The notes under the pieces were generated by a model. That model saw only the letters and a list, made by a program, of their open reading frames with translations. It searched no databases and was not told the origin of the DNA. Shown here piece after piece: positions 1 through 9,407 of a stretch of DNA of 64,000 nucleotides. Within the stretch, counting starts at the first letter, position 1, and the number at the start of each line of letters is the position of its first letter. Made by a program: the position numbers and the translations under genes. The DNA lies in NCBI RefSeq assembly GCF_024054035.1, contig NZ_JAMXQU010000001.1, forward strand, positions 310,001-374,000. The letters run 5' to 3'. This stretch comes from Asaia lannensis NBRC 102526. GTDB taxonomy: Bacteria; Pseudomonadota; Alphaproteobacteria; Acetobacterales; Acetobacteraceae.

Positions 1-472
1 CGAGGCGGCGCACGATCTGCAGCTGCTGCCAGTCCTTTTCACCGAAAAACGCCATATCGGCCCGGCTCAGGCCGAACAGCTTGGTGACGACAGTGGCCAT
101 GCCGTTGAAATGACCGGGGCGATGGGCGCCTTCAAGTCCTTCACTGAGGCCGCTCACCTGTACCAGGGTCGAGAACCCGGCTGGGTACATGGCTTCGGCT
201 GTCGGGATGAATACTGTATCAACCCCTTGCAGGAGGGCGATATCCGCTTCTTCAGTACGCGGGTAGCTGGCAAGATCGGCTGGGTTGTTGAACTGCGTCG
301 GATTGACGAAAATCGAGACGATCACTCTGTCGCAACGCGTTCGTGCTTCCTGCACAAGGCTGAGATGACCCTCATGGAGGGCCCCCATGGTCGGTACCAG
401 TCCGATGGTCTGCCCTTCGGCTTGCCACTGCTCTACACGCTGCCCGAGTGTTCGGGCGTCACGAACGATCAT
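1..472 (-). CDS. panC: Pantoate-beta-alanine ligase (pantothenate synthetase), 3' part outside window
   Basis: Condenses pantoate and beta-alanine with ATP to give pantothenate in the cytoplasm, the last step of vitamin B5 synthesis. The visible 157 residues begin [10 protein letters not shown] and carry the nucleotide-binding motif [13 protein letters not shown] near residues 28-40, the [10 protein letters not shown] segment near 57, and the [13 protein letters not shown] segment near 120, all family hallmarks. The reading frame runs off the left edge, so the C-terminal part is missing here. The ATG overlaps the panB TGA in an ATGA arrangement, so the two are translationally coupled. Identity is certain; only the remainder of the gene is unseen. 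Confidence 0.96.
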   Translation of the reverse strand, partial: MIVRDARTLGQRVEQWQAEGQTIGLVPTMGALHEGHLSLVQEARTRCDRVIVSIFVNPTQFNNPADLASYPRTEEADIALLQGVDTVFIPTAEAMYPAGFSTLVQVSGLSEGLEGAHRPGHFNGMATVVTKLFGLSRADMAFFGEKDWQQLQIVRRL

Positions 473-1287
473 GTCCGCTCTCCAAAGCTGTGCTCCGGCC
501 CAGGAAAGACGCGTTCGCGTACTTCATCTGCATAAGCCGCGAGCGCCTTTGCGGCATCGTCGGCCAGCGTGGCATAGCGTTTGACGAATTTCGGTTTGAA
601 ATCGGCAAAAAGGCCCAGCATGTCGTCGATGACCAGAATCTGGCCATCGCAATCCGGCCCGGCGCCGATACCGATCGTTGGAATATCCAGTGCGGCGGTA
701 ATGTCGCGACCGAGTTGCTGGGGGAGTTTCTCCAGCACGACCGCGAATGCGCCCGCTTCTTCCACAGCGCGTGCCTCGGCCATGACGCGCGCGGCATCTG
801 AGTCGCGCCCCTGCACCTTGTAGCCTCCGAGCGTGTTGACGGCCTGGGGGGTCAGACCGACATGCCCCATGACCGGCACGCCGCGTGCAACCAGAAACGC
901 GATGGTGTCTTTCATATGGACCCCACCCTCGAGCTTGACGGCACCCGCACCGGTTTCCGCCAGCAGGCGCGAGGCATTGCGAAAGGCCTGGGCGCGGCTT
1001 TCTTCGTAGCTGCCAAAAGGCATGTCCACTACGCAGAGCGCCTTGCTTATGCCGCGCATGACAGCCTGACCGTGCAGGATCATCATCTCCATCGTCACAC
1101 CCAGCGTGGAGGGTAGTCCATGCAGGACCATACCCACGCTGTCGCCGACCAGCACGATATCGCATGCTTCATCGGCAAGGCGCGCTACGGGCGTCGTATA
1201 GGCTGTCAGGCAGACAAGGGGGGAGGCCCCCTTGCGCGTCTTCACCGAGAGCGGGGTCAGGCTATGGACCGGGGTTGATGCGCTCAT
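469..1287 (-). CDS. panB: 3-methyl-2-oxobutanoate hydroxymethyltransferase
   Basis: First committed enzyme of pantothenate synthesis: transfers a hydroxymethyl group from 5,10-methylenetetrahydrofolate to 2-oxoisovalerate. The 272-residue protein has the metal-binding stretch VLVGDSVGM near residue 49, DMPFGSYEE, the KLEGG segment and MGHVGLTPQ, all as in KPHMT. The open frame extends further upstream, but the ATG at 1287 is preceded by an AAAGGG ribosome site, and the protein then starts at the normal family position. It is followed by panC with a 4-base overlap. Folate and branched-chain amino acid genes nearby supply the one-carbon donor and the oxoacid, although they are not in the same operon. 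Confidence 0.95.
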   Translation of the reverse strand: MSASTPVHSLTPLSVKTRKGASPLVCLTAYTTPVARLADEACDIVLVGDSVGMVLHGLPSTLGVTMEMMILHGQAVMRGISKALCVVDMPFGSYEESRAQAFRNASRLLAETGAGAVKLEGGVHMKDTIAFLVARGVPVMGHVGLTPQAVNTLGGYKVQGRDSDAARVMAEARAVEEAGAFAVVLEKLPQQLGRDITAALDIPTIGIGAGPDCDGQILVIDDMLGLFADFKPKFVKRYATLADDAAKALAAYADEVRERVFPGPEHSFGERT

Positions 1288-1630
1288 GAACGCCCTTTCA
1301 AATATGGCCGCGCCTGACGGTCCATGTGTCTCCATGCATTCTCTTCCACGACGCGACAGGCCGGCACTGACAGACCGGCACTGAACGATACCGGCGCCGA
1401 ATGCCCTTGGTGCATGTCCCGTCTCGCATGCCCCCCTGTCGCATATCGGCTTCGCGACGCATTGCGAAACGCGGCGACCTGCTGCCACCCCCGGTGTGGC
1501 AGGCATCGCGGACTGGCCTGCATGGAGCGATCACAAAACGGTCAGGCAGAAGCCCCGTTCTTCTCCTTCTCTTTCAAAGGGTGTCAAGATGCCATGAACG
1601 GGATAGAGTGCTGTCAAAATCGACCAGAAG
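1288..1630. other. Intergenic region between divergent panB and ilvE
   Basis: The 343 bases hold the divergent promoters of panB and ilvE. The only structure I see is a short direct repeat of the form ccggcactga, twice, near 1372-1387. The apparent long frames in it lack family resemblance and are antisense or out-of-frame noise. No RNA gene was recognised. Confidence 0.5.
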
Positions 1631-2740
1631 ATGGATCAGACCATGGTTTCCGAAAGCGCTGCGCTGCATTTCACTATCGAGCCGACGACCACGCCGACCC
1701 CGGCAGATCATCGTGCAGACCTCATTGCCAATCCTGCTTTCGGTCGCATTTTTACCGACCATATGGCGATCGTGAAATACAGCGAGGGACGTGGCTGGCA
1801 CGACGCAAAGATCACTGCGCGCAAACCCCTGACGCTCGATCCGGCGGCCTCTGTCCTGCATTACGCGCAGGAAGTCTTCGAGGGCATGAAGGCCTATCGT
1901 ACCGAAAATGGTGGCATCGCGACGTTCCGTCCCGAAGAAAACGCCAAGCGGTTTCGCGCCTCTGCCGAGCGTATGGCCATGGCCGACCTGCCTCAGGAAA
2001 TCTTCATGCAGGCCGTTGATGAGCTGGTGAAGATCGACCGTGACTGGGTGCCTGCCGGTGAGGGCAAGAGCCTCTATCTGCGTCCGTTCATGATCGCGAC
2101 CGAAGTGTTCCTCGGCGTCAAGCCCGCCTCCGAATATCTGTTCATCGTCATCGCCTGCCCGGTCGGCGCATATTTCGGCTCGGGTTGCGTCTCCGTCTGG
2201 GTGTCCGAAGACTACACGCGTGCGGCCCCCGGTGGCACGGGTGCTGCCAAATGCGGCGGCAATTATGCGGCAAGCCTTGTCGCCCAGCGTGACTCCAAGA
2301 CCCATGGGTGCGATCAGGTGCTGTTCCTCGATAGTCGCGAACAGCGTTTCATCGAGGAAATGGGGGGCATGAATGTCATGTTCCTGCGCGATGACAACAC
2401 GCTTGTCACACCGCCTCTGACCGGCACCATTCTGCCGGGCATCACGCGCAATGCCATTCTCCAGCTGGCGCAGGATCGTGGGCTCAAGGTGGAGGAAACG
2501 CCGCTGGAAATCGACGAGATTTTCGCAGGCGCTGCCTCAGGCCGTTACAAGGAGGCTTTCGCCTGTGGCACGGCAGCAGTCATCAGCCCGATCGGTACAT
2601 TGCGTCGCACGGGCGGCGAGGCCGTGTTCGGCGATGGAAAGACCGCAGGCGAGGTCACCCTCGGTCTTAAAAAAGCCCTGACCGATATCCAGGCGGGCAA
2701 GAGCAACGATGCCCATGGCTGGATTCATACCATCGCCTGA
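1631..2740 (+). CDS. ilvE: Branched-chain amino acid aminotransferase
   Basis: PLP enzyme that interconverts leucine, isoleucine and valine with their 2-oxoacids using glutamate/2-oxoglutarate. At 369 residues it has the length and motifs of the longer, eukaryote-like BCAT type: YAQEVFEGMKAY near residue 80, SLYLRPFMIA, GGTGAAKCGGNYA with the PLP lysine at residue 207, and EEMGGMNVMF. The start at 1631 has no strong ribosome site; an ATG 12 bases downstream is an alternative. It is a single gene and a strong stem-loop lies just after the stop codon. Identity is secure; the exact start is less so. Confidence 0.94.
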   Translation: MDQTMVSESAALHFTIEPTTTPTPADHRADLIANPAFGRIFTDHMAIVKYSEGRGWHDAKITARKPLTLDPAASVLHYAQEVFEGMKAYRTENGGIATFRPEENAKRFRASAERMAMADLPQEIFMQAVDELVKIDRDWVPAGEGKSLYLRPFMIATEVFLGVKPASEYLFIVIACPVGAYFGSGCVSVWVSEDYTRAAPGGTGAAKCGGNYAASLVAQRDSKTHGCDQVLFLDSREQRFIEEMGGMNVMFLRDDNTLVTPPLTGTILPGITRNAILQLAQDRGLKVEETPLEIDEIFAGAASGRYKEAFACGTAAVISPIGTLRRTGGEAVFGDGKTAGEVTLGLKKALTDIQAGKSNDAHGWIHTIA

Positions 2741-2747
2741 GCCACAG

Positions 2748-2785
2748 GCTCTGTCATCCTCTCAGCTGCGGGAGGCTGACAGAGC
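2748..2785 (+). terminator. Stem-loop after ilvE, terminator-like
   Basis: GCTCTGTCA at 2748-2756 is matched by TGACAGAGC at 2777-2785, and CCTC/GAGG can extend the stem inside with one mismatch. It begins seven bases after the ilvE stop. There is no T-run after it, so it may stabilise the 3' end or act as a pause site instead of a classical intrinsic terminator. Confidence 0.5.
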
Positions 2786-2826
2786 TCAGGTATACCGGGG
2801 CAGAAAGTGTACCGGGACAGAACGCG

Positions 2827-3138
2827 TCAGTAGTTTTCGTCGAGCGCTTCGGGCGGCGGGCTGTGCCGTTCCGGCTCGACCGTCCGGCTCATGGCTGCGA
2901 TTTCCGCATCGCTGGAGGCGGGGGTAGGGGTGAATCCCGGATGCTCGCTGCGATGTTCGAGCAGAACGCTCTCGAGCGCGGAAGGGTCGGCCGCCTCTGC
3001 CTGACGGAACAGGCTTTCCGCCTTTTCCTGATCGCCCTCTTCCTCGGCTCTCAGGGCAGCTTCGGCGAGGGCGCGTGCCGTCTGGTGTTTGTTGTCTTCC
3101 CCATCGAAGACCGGGCTGTCGAACTGGTCATTGGCCAT
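2827..3138 (-). CDS. Small acidic hypothetical protein
   Basis: A 103-residue protein starting MANDQFDSPVF. The frame is open further upstream, but the ATG at 3138 has an AAGGAG site eight bases before it. The sequence is rich in Glu and Ala, with a helical stretch near residues 20-55 (ARALAEAALRAEEEGDQEKA) that resembles a single TPR-like helical pair, and a Pro-rich acidic tail. No enzyme motif, signal peptide or membrane segment is seen. It is divergent from folP. Function is not recognised; the strong ribosome site and coding-like composition support a real gene. Confidence 0.7.
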   Translation of the reverse strand: MANDQFDSPVFDGEDNKHQTARALAEAALRAEEEGDQEKAESLFRQAEAADPSALESVLLEHRSEHPGFTPTPASSDAEIAAMSRTVEPERHSPPPEALDENY

Positions 3139-3265
3139 GGCACATCTCCTTGTCGACTGATCGACGTTACTTGAACCAAACACATGGCTCGGGAGACGGT
3201 TCGTTTTTCTGGACCTGTGTGCTCCCATACTCTAAGAGCCGGAGCTTCCTTTTATCCTGACCCGA

Positions 3266-4183
3266 ATGGATGAGATGACCGCGGACGGCTCTGCCGATCA
3301 GACGATATCATGGCAGGCCAGACGCGATGCGCTGGTTGCAGCGATCCATCATGCTCATGAAATGCGCAAACCCATGATCATGGGGATTGTGAACGTCACG
3401 CCGGATTCATTTTCCGATGGCGGGCACCATGCCGATGCCGATGCCGGAGCCCGGCATGCGCGCATTCTCGCGCAGGAAGGCGCGACCCTGCTCGATATCG
3501 GGGGTGAGTCCACGCGTCCCGGTGCCGGCTTTGTTCCTGAGGCCGAGGAAATTGCCAGAACACGCCCGGTATTGATGGCCCTGCATCGTGAGACGGCGTG
3601 GCTGTCGATCGATACCTACAAGAGCGGCGTGGCGCGCGAGGCTGTGCGTGCCGGTGCAACCATGGTCAACGATGTATGGGGCATGCAGCGCGATCCGGCC
3701 ATGGCGCCCGTTCTGGCAGAGACAGGCGCCGTCGCCGTTCTGATGCATAATCGTGAGACGATCGATCCGTCTGTGGACATGCGAGACGCATTCTGCCGGT
3801 TTTTCGACCTTGTTCTGTCTCAGGCCGAGCGTGCCGGTATCCGGCACGAGCGGATCGTGCTCGATCCGGGGATTGGCTTCGGCAAGACAGACCCACAGAA
3901 TATCGAGGCAATAAGGCTGATCGGTATGCTTCGCGCGCAGTATGGCCTGCCGGTCCTGCTCGGTCTTTCACGCAAATCCCTGTTCGGGCGTCTGCTCGGG
4001 CGCGACGTGCATGAACGTCTGGCCGGTACGCTGGCCGCCAATCTCTGCGGCATGCAGCAGGGGGCGGCCATATTGCGTGTGCATGATGTGGCCCAGCATG
4101 TCGATGCCGTGACGGTCGCCGCGCTGATTGCCGAGAGTCAGGGGATCGGGTCTCGCGAGAACAGAGGAGCGGAGCAGGCATGA
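3266..4183 (+). CDS. folP: Dihydropteroate synthase
   Basis: Joins p-aminobenzoate to 6-hydroxymethyl-7,8-dihydropterin diphosphate, the sulfonamide-sensitive step of folate synthesis. Signature 1, IMGIVNVTPDSFSDGG, lies near residues 38-53 and signature 2, LDIGGESTRPGA, near 75-87; DPGIGFGKT and the GLSRKSLFG loop follow. At 305 residues it has a roughly 30-residue N-terminal extension before the usual start, and no strong ribosome site at 3266, so a start slightly downstream is possible. The stop overlaps the folB-folK start (ATGA), making it the first gene of a compact folP-folBK-folE operon. Confidence 0.95.
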   Translation: MDEMTADGSADQTISWQARRDALVAAIHHAHEMRKPMIMGIVNVTPDSFSDGGHHADADAGARHARILAQEGATLLDIGGESTRPGAGFVPEAEEIARTRPVLMALHRETAWLSIDTYKSGVAREAVRAGATMVNDVWGMQRDPAMAPVLAETGAVAVLMHNRETIDPSVDMRDAFCRFFDLVLSQAERAGIRHERIVLDPGIGFGKTDPQNIEAIRLIGMLRAQYGLPVLLGLSRKSLFGRLLGRDVHERLAGTLAANLCGMQQGAAILRVHDVAQHVDAVTVAALIAESQGIGSRENRGAEQA

Positions 4184-5058
4184 GCCAGTCGGTTATTCGC
4201 CTCGATGGTCTGAGTGTTTTCGGCAGGCACGGCGTCCTGCCGGAAGAAACACGGCTCGGCCAGAAATTCCTGATCGACCTTGTCGTGACCGTCGACACGG
4301 CCATGGCGACACGTCATGACGATTACCATCAGGCTGTCTGCTATGCGGCTTTATGCGACAGGGTGGTGGCGCGCGTTTCGGGCGAGCCTGTCCAGCTGAT
4401 CGAAACGCTGGCCGACCGGATTGCGGACGATCTTCTGGCGCAGTTCCCGACGATTGCTGCCCTGACTGTGCGGGTCAACAAGCCCGGTGCCCCGATTGCG
4501 CATCCCTTTTCGATGGTCAGTGTCGAGACCCATCGCAAGCGTTCCCTCAAGGTGGGTTTCTCGCTTGGCTGCAATCTGGGCGATCGGGCAGCCGCCCTGT
4601 CCATGGCTGTGACATGGCTCGGCCTGGTCGATGGCATTGCGGTCGAAGCGGTCTCGCAGCTTTATCGCACGGCGCCCTGGGGCGGGGTCGATCAGCCCGA
4701 TTTCTACAATCTCTGCGTGACCGGCACGACCAGCCTCGAACCGCACGCCCTTTTGCGTGCCTGCAAGGAGATCGAGGCCCGTCTCGGTCGCGTTCCGGGT
4801 CCACGCTGGGGGCAGCGTGCCATGGATGTCGATCTGCTTTATCTGGGCGACCGGGTCGTCGACGATCCCGTGCTGATCCTGCCGCATCCCCAGATCGCGC
4901 ATCGTGCCTTCGTTCTGGTGCCATTGGCTGAAATCGCGCCGGAACAGAAAATAGGTGGACTTTCCGTGTCGGACATGGTGGACAGGCTCCCCCGCGAGGC
5001 TGATGACGTCGTCCCCTGTGCGGACCAACCATCGTGCAATGCCGAGGATTTGACATGA
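4180..5058 (+). CDS. folBK: Fused dihydroneopterin aldolase / HPPK (FolB-FolK)
   Basis: Two consecutive folate enzymes in one 292-residue chain. Residues 1-120 are dihydroneopterin aldolase ([11 protein letters not shown], then the ALCDRVV and [11 protein letters not shown] segments), which cleaves dihydroneopterin to 6-hydroxymethyl-dihydropterin. Residues from about 123 are HPPK, which pyrophosphorylates that product: [29 protein letters not shown] and [16 protein letters not shown] are all present. The reaction product is the substrate of FolP, encoded directly upstream with overlapping codons; folE overlaps downstream. Both halves look complete. No stop or frameshift lies between them, so the fusion is read directly from the sequence. 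Confidence 0.93.
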   Translation: MSQSVIRLDGLSVFGRHGVLPEETRLGQKFLIDLVVTVDTAMATRHDDYHQAVCYAALCDRVVARVSGEPVQLIETLADRIADDLLAQFPTIAALTVRVNKPGAPIAHPFSMVSVETHRKRSLKVGFSLGCNLGDRAAALSMAVTWLGLVDGIAVEAVSQLYRTAPWGGVDQPDFYNLCVTGTTSLEPHALLRACKEIEARLGRVPGPRWGQRAMDVDLLYLGDRVVDDPVLILPHPQIAHRAFVLVPLAEIAPEQKIGGLSVSDMVDRLPREADDVVPCADQPSCNAEDLT

Positions 5059-5711
5059 CCAAACCGACTGCCGATCTCGTGGCGCTGGATGCCGCTCGCC
5101 ACAAGGGGCAGGGCGGAGAGCGGCCCATCGCCCCTATTGCAAGACCTGAAGATGCCGAAGCCCGCATCGCCACGGCTGTGCGTGAAATTCTTCAGGCGCT
5201 TGGTGAAGACCCGGATCGTGAGGGTCTGTTCGAGACGCCGGGTCGTGTGGCGCGTATGTATCTGGATGTGTTGGGTGGCCTGCATGAGGACCCGCGCGAG
5301 CATCTGCACAAGCAGTTTCTGGCAGACCAGCACGAAGGCGCGGTGATCGTACGCGATATCGGCTTTCATTCGATGTGCGAGCATCATCTGCTGCCGTTTT
5401 TCGGCAAGGCCCACGTGGCCTATCTGCCGGAAGGCGGCCGTCTGACCGGGCTGAGCAAGATTGCGCGTACGGTCAATGTGCTGGCGCGTCGTCCGCAGCT
5501 TCAGGAGCGCCTGACCGATCAGATTGCGGCATCGCTTATCGAGGTACTGGAGCCCAAGGCCGTCATGGTGCTGGTCGAGGCCGAGCATATGTGCATGGCC
5601 ATGCGTGGTATACGCAATGTGGGCAGCCGCACGGTAACGACCGTCGTGCGTGGCACCTGGCAGCGCGATGCTGCGTTACGTGCCGAGATCATGTCCTTGC
5701 TGAAGGGCTGA
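5055..5711 (+). CDS. folE: GTP cyclohydrolase I
   Basis: Converts GTP to 7,8-dihydroneopterin triphosphate, the entry step for folate. It also makes the starting pterin for queuosine (QueD), whose genes lie about 8 kb away. The 218-residue protein has the zinc and catalytic signature [20 protein letters not shown], then [20 protein letters not shown] and [17 protein letters not shown] with the second zinc cysteine. The ATG at 5055 overlaps the folBK stop and is preceded by GAGG; an earlier in-frame ATG exists but lies inside folBK without a ribosome site. Confidence 0.96.
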   Translation: MTKPTADLVALDAARHKGQGGERPIAPIARPEDAEARIATAVREILQALGEDPDREGLFETPGRVARMYLDVLGGLHEDPREHLHKQFLADQHEGAVIVRDIGFHSMCEHHLLPFFGKAHVAYLPEGGRLTGLSKIARTVNVLARRPQLQERLTDQIAASLIEVLEPKAVMVLVEAEHMCMAMRGIRNVGSRTVTTVVRGTWQRDAALRAEIMSLLKG

Positions 5712-5775
5712 ACGTCACGCTGCTGTGGTTTGACGCCAGTTCCCGACGCCTGCAAGCTGGACAGGAAGAGGGAAT

Positions 5776-6939
5776 ATGAAAACGCGTCTCGCCCTGTGTA
5801 CCCTGATTGCTTCGGTTGCTACCGCGCCCTGCGCTTTTTCGGCCGCTTTTGCCGCTGGAGAGATCGCTCCCCCGCCGCCGGGCGGGGATAGTGTCGATGC
5901 GGGTTATGCGCCGAGCGGTAATATCGAGATTATCGGTCGCTTCAGCGAGGCCCAGCCCTCCGGTATCGCCCTGCTTTCCGATCATCGTATGGTTCTCGGG
6001 TTTCCCCGCAGTCTGCGCGATCATGAGGGGGCGCGTCTGGCAGTTTACAGTCAGGGCAAACTCACGCCCTTTCCCGATGCCGAGAGCCAGGGGCGGTTTG
6101 TCTCGCCTCTTGGCATGACGGTCGATGCGAGCGGTCAGCTCTGGGTGCTGGATGAGGGTATTCTGGCAGGCAAGGGAACGGTTCCCGGTGCGGCCAGACT
6201 GTTCCACATCGATCCTGTGTCCGGGCGCATCGTCGAGGAAATTGCGCTTTCGGCCCCTGCATTGCGCTCGGACAGTCATCCGAACGATGTCCGTATCGAC
6301 CTGACCCATGGTGACCGCGGCACCGCCTTCATCACGGATTCATCGCTTACGGTCCATCCTGCGCTGATCGTGGTGGATATCGCAACGGGTGTGCAGCGTC
6401 GTCTGCTGGCCGATACCGAGCCGGTCATGCCGCGTCATGGTTTCATGGCCGTGCTCGATGGCAAGGCTTCGCGCTACGATCCCGACAAGCCTACAATGGC
6501 GCAGGCAGGCGCAAACGGAATCGGGTTGAGTGCCGATCAGCAGACATTGTTCTGGCAGCCTCTTACAAGCCGCGAACTCTATTCTGCGCCGACTGCGGTC
6601 CTTGCCGATCCGAAAGCGACCGAGACGGAAATAGAATTCAGCGTGAAGGATGAAGGCGAAGCCGGCATGGGCGATGGCATGGCCACAGCCCCCGATGGGC
6701 GCCTGTTCCTGACCGATATCGAGCGTCATGCCATTTTGCAGCGTGCGCCGGATGGCAGCATTTCCGTCGTGGCACATGACCCGCGTCTGATTGCTCCGGA
6801 CGGTCTGGCCTATAGCGATAACGCGCTTTACGCCACGATAGGCCAATGGTCGCGTCAGCCCGCTTTTCATGGGGGTGAGGACAGGCAGCAGCCTCCGTGG
6901 CTTGTGGTCAGGGTGGCTCTACCCGGGTCACGACCCTGA
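5776..6939 (+). CDS. Major royal jelly / yellow family secreted protein
   Basis: A 387-residue exported protein with an N-terminal signal peptide (cleavage near residue 27 after AFAA). The body matches the MRJP/yellow family: SDSHPNDVRID, TAFITDS, and GANGIGLSADQQTLFWQPL, then DGMATAPDGRLFLTDIE, consistent with a six-bladed propeller. Insect relatives bind small ligands or act in melanin synthesis (dopachrome conversion); bacterial members are mostly of unknown activity, and some are annotated as lactonase-like. A GAGGG ribosome site precedes the ATG. It lies 64 bases after folE on the same strand but has no obvious link to folate. Confidence 0.82.
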   Translation: MKTRLALCTLIASVATAPCAFSAAFAAGEIAPPPPGGDSVDAGYAPSGNIEIIGRFSEAQPSGIALLSDHRMVLGFPRSLRDHEGARLAVYSQGKLTPFPDAESQGRFVSPLGMTVDASGQLWVLDEGILAGKGTVPGAARLFHIDPVSGRIVEEIALSAPALRSDSHPNDVRIDLTHGDRGTAFITDSSLTVHPALIVVDIATGVQRRLLADTEPVMPRHGFMAVLDGKASRYDPDKPTMAQAGANGIGLSADQQTLFWQPLTSRELYSAPTAVLADPKATETEIEFSVKDEGEAGMGDGMATAPDGRLFLTDIERHAILQRAPDGSISVVAHDPRLIAPDGLAYSDNALYATIGQWSRQPAFHGGEDRQQPPWLVVRVALPGSRP

Positions 6940-7063
6940 CCGGTTTGCCCGCATCGTCAGGCAGCAGGGGTTTTGATCCTTGCTCAAAGGCTATCGTGCT
7001 TTCGTACCCTGTTGTTCCGGGAGGGATTTCCCAGGGGTTGGGCATAAGCCGACGTATCGGCAC

Positions 7064-7780
7064 TCAGTTGTCGGTGTTCAGCGACCATGAAGCGGAAGCG
7101 ACACGGGTATCCGACATGAGCGAAGCGACGAGTGCCTCAAGCGCAGTCGGGCCGTTCGAGGAGACCATGAGCGAGAAATTCAGGGACAGATGGTCGCCCC
7201 CTTCATCGCTCAGGGACAGCTTGCCAATCGTATAATCGGCTTCTTCCAGCCGTTCTCTGATCAGTGCGGTCATTTCCTGCGCGTCGAGGCGGCATGTGAC
7301 CACCCTCATGCCATAGCCCGTCTCCATGGTCTTGGCCTGAAGCGGAATGCGATCTATCGCCCTGACAATTGGCCTGAGCAGCGTATTGCCCGCAATAATG
7401 AAGAAGGTGAGCAAAAACCCTTCGGCCAGCATATCGCTGCCGACGCAGGCCCCCACGGCGGCAGAGCACCAGAGTGTTGCGGCCGTATTCATGCCCCGGA
7501 CGGTAGGGCCTTCCTTGATGATGGCCCCCGCACCGAGAAATCCGATACCGGAAACGACATAGGCAATTACACGCAGGGATTCGACATCGCCTGCAATACG
7601 CTGGGCAAGATCGACGAAAGCGGCTCCACCCAGTGCGACAAGGGCATTGGTCCGCACACCTGCCGTGCGCTGTCGATACTGTCTTTCGGCACCGATCAGC
7701 GTGCCGAAAACGAAAGCACTCAGCAGGCTGATGCTCGTATCCGTGAAGGAATGCAGGTCGAAAGTGTCGATGAAGCGCAC
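7064..7780 (-). CDS. MgtC/SapB family inner-membrane protein
   Basis: A 238-residue membrane protein with about four to five hydrophobic helices in the first 150 residues and a soluble ACT-like C-terminal domain. The hallmark stretch GTLIGAERQYRQRTAGVRTN sits near residues 27-46, followed by GIGFLGAGAIIKEG and GMNTAATLWCSAAVG. MgtC proteins affect Mg2+-limited growth and F1Fo-ATPase activity in some pathogens, while others are of unknown role; nothing nearby fixes the function here. It is a single gene convergent with the royal-jelly-family gene. Confidence 0.88.
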   Translation of the reverse strand: MRFIDTFDLHSFTDTSISLLSAFVFGTLIGAERQYRQRTAGVRTNALVALGGAAFVDLAQRIAGDVESLRVIAYVVSGIGFLGAGAIIKEGPTVRGMNTAATLWCSAAVGACVGSDMLAEGFLLTFFIIAGNTLLRPIVRAIDRIPLQAKTMETGYGMRVVTCRLDAQEMTALIRERLEEADYTIGKLSLSDEGGDHLSLNFSLMVSSNGPTALEALVASLMSDTRVASASWSLNTDN

Positions 7781-7930
7781 GGGATGATCCAGTCTTCTGC
7801 AACGGGGCTGGCCCGGACTGTCTAGAGTATCCTGTCACAAGAGGAAATCTCCCCTGTGCGGGCGGACGGACGGTCAGGAGAACTGCGAAGGAAGTGGGGT
7901 AAGCAGGGTTCGGCGGGCTATTGAGCGTTC

Positions 7931-8710
7931 TCAACCCGGTTGTGCGGCTGAGCCTGCCAGCAGACCTCCATCGATTGAGAATTCCGCACCGGTAATATAG
8001 CGCGCCTCATCCGATGCCAGCATGACACAAAGGGCTGCAACCTCATCGACCGTGCCGAAACGCTTGAGGGGTGTATCGGCCATCAGCGAGTCCATGCGTG
8101 TCTGCCGTTCGGGACCATCGCCGAGCATGGCGTCCCACATGGGAGTCAGAATTGCGGCAGGATGAACCGAGTTGCAGCGTATCGACCAGCCCTTCTGCGC
8201 AGCATAGAGCGCGACCGTTTTCGTATGATTGCGTATGGCAGCCTTGGACGATGCATAGGCAGCGGCGCCCGGTATGCCCACCATTCCGGAGCGCGATGAC
8301 ATGTTGATGATCGATCCGCTCCCTCGCTGCCCCATGAGACGCAGGGCATAACGGCAGCCCAGAAACGTGCCATCCAGATTGGTGCGATGGACATCATGCC
8401 AGTCCGCAAGTGTTGCATGCTCGGGATCGTGAGCTCTGATCCCGTTTTCGAACCCGGTAATCCCTGCGTTATTGACCAGAATATCAGGGATATCGTTCTC
8501 GCATTCGAGCCTATTCCATGCTTCTTCGTCTCTCACGTCGAGTGCGGTGAAGCGGCTGTTCAGGCTGGCGGCGGCCCGTTGTCCGGCATCTGCATTTTTG
8601 TCTGTCAGAATGACCTCACAGCCCTCATCATGGAACCGGCGCGCGATGGCCAGTCCGATCCCCTGTGCCGCACCTGTCACAATGGCGCATTTCCCTTCGA
8701 GACGACGCAT
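7931..8710 (-). CDS. SDR family NAD(P)-dependent oxidoreductase
   Basis: Classical short-chain dehydrogenase of 259 residues: cofactor motif [12 protein letters not shown] near residue 12, [12 protein letters not shown] at about 83, catalytic Ser in SSRSGMVG, and YASSK as the YxxxK motif near 150. The acidic DKN after the second strand suggests NAD(H) preference. Substrate cannot be told from sequence; the closest general type is the cyclohexanol/glucose dehydrogenase-like group. It is divergent from the gene at 8835. Confidence 0.85.
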   Translation of the reverse strand: MRRLEGKCAIVTGAAQGIGLAIARRFHDEGCEVILTDKNADAGQRAAASLNSRFTALDVRDEEAWNRLECENDIPDILVNNAGITGFENGIRAHDPEHATLADWHDVHRTNLDGTFLGCRYALRLMGQRGSGSIINMSSRSGMVGIPGAAAYASSKAAIRNHTKTVALYAAQKGWSIRCNSVHPAAILTPMWDAMLGDGPERQTRMDSLMADTPLKRFGTVDEVAALCVMLASDEARYITGAEFSIDGGLLAGSAAQPG

Positions 8711-8834
8711 GGATATCTTCCCCTGTCTATAGCCATTGCGTTGGCCGTTCCGTCATGAGCCGGGTCTCGGGAGGAAGCGATCCATCCAGCAGGGTTTGCC
8801 GGAATATGCGGAGAGTTGCGAGGAGGCTGTATTC

Positions 8835-9407
8835 GTGGAGTCGAGACCCCTGATGAATGATGATGGAACCTTCCTGCGGTCTTTTCCAGTGCATTTCGAG
8901 GAACGTCACGCCCGTGTCATTCAGGCCGATCCCGGCAGCTGTCTCGACGCGGTGGAAGCATTCCGGACCGAGGATGATTTGCTGATATCGGCCTGTCTGG
9001 CGCTACGCGATCTGCCCGGACGGATGATCGGCGCGGTGAAGGGGAGGCCGGCGCATCGTTTTTCGATGGCGAGCTTCACCCCGCTCGGGCGTCATGAGGA
9101 TCGATATGTTCTGTACGGCCTGGCAGGAGCGTTCTGGCGATTCGATTATGGTCTGCATGATATCGGACCGTCATCGCAGAATTTCTGGCAGGCAGATGAC
9201 AGCCTCTGTCGCCTGATACTCACGTTTGAGGCGGAGGCACTCCCCGGTGGAAGAACCCGGCTTGTTACGCGCACTATCGTCTCATGCGGAACTGTTTCAG
9301 CCAGAACGCAGATGAGCCGGTACTGGACTATTATTCGGCCGATGAGCGGGTTAATCAGAAGAAGGATTCTTTCACGAGTTGATGGAGTTATTGATAAAAA
9401 TAGGTAA
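8835..9407 (+). CDS. Hypothetical protein, SRPBCC/DUF2867-like
   Basis: A 190-residue soluble protein. I chose the GTG at 8835 because a perfect AGGAGG lies at 8821-8826 with eight bases of spacing; an ATG follows six codons later. The C-terminal part, with GLAGAFWRFDYG, GGRTRLVTRTIV and SRYWTIIRPMSGLIRRRIL, resembles small bacterial proteins that adopt a START/SRPBCC-like fold and often sit next to oxidoreductases. No catalytic residues are assigned. It is divergent from an SDR gene. The last codons run into an AT-rich island. Confidence 0.65.
   Translation: MESRPLMNDDGTFLRSFPVHFEERHARVIQADPGSCLDAVEAFRTEDDLLISACLALRDLPGRMIGAVKGRPAHRFSMASFTPLGRHEDRYVLYGLAGAFWRFDYGLHDIGPSSQNFWQADDSLCRLILTFEAEALPGGRTRLVTRTIVSCGTVSARTQMSRYWTIIRPMSGLIRRRILSRVDGVIDKNR

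Noticed and set aside
1324-2019. Long plus-strand open frame of 231 codons overlapping ilvE
   Set aside because: It is out of frame with the clear aminotransferase, is rich in Arg/Cys/His, and has no family resemblance.
4353-5173. Several long open frames in both directions inside the folate genes
   Set aside because: They are shadows of the high-GC folBK and folE genes; none has coding-like composition or a ribosome site.
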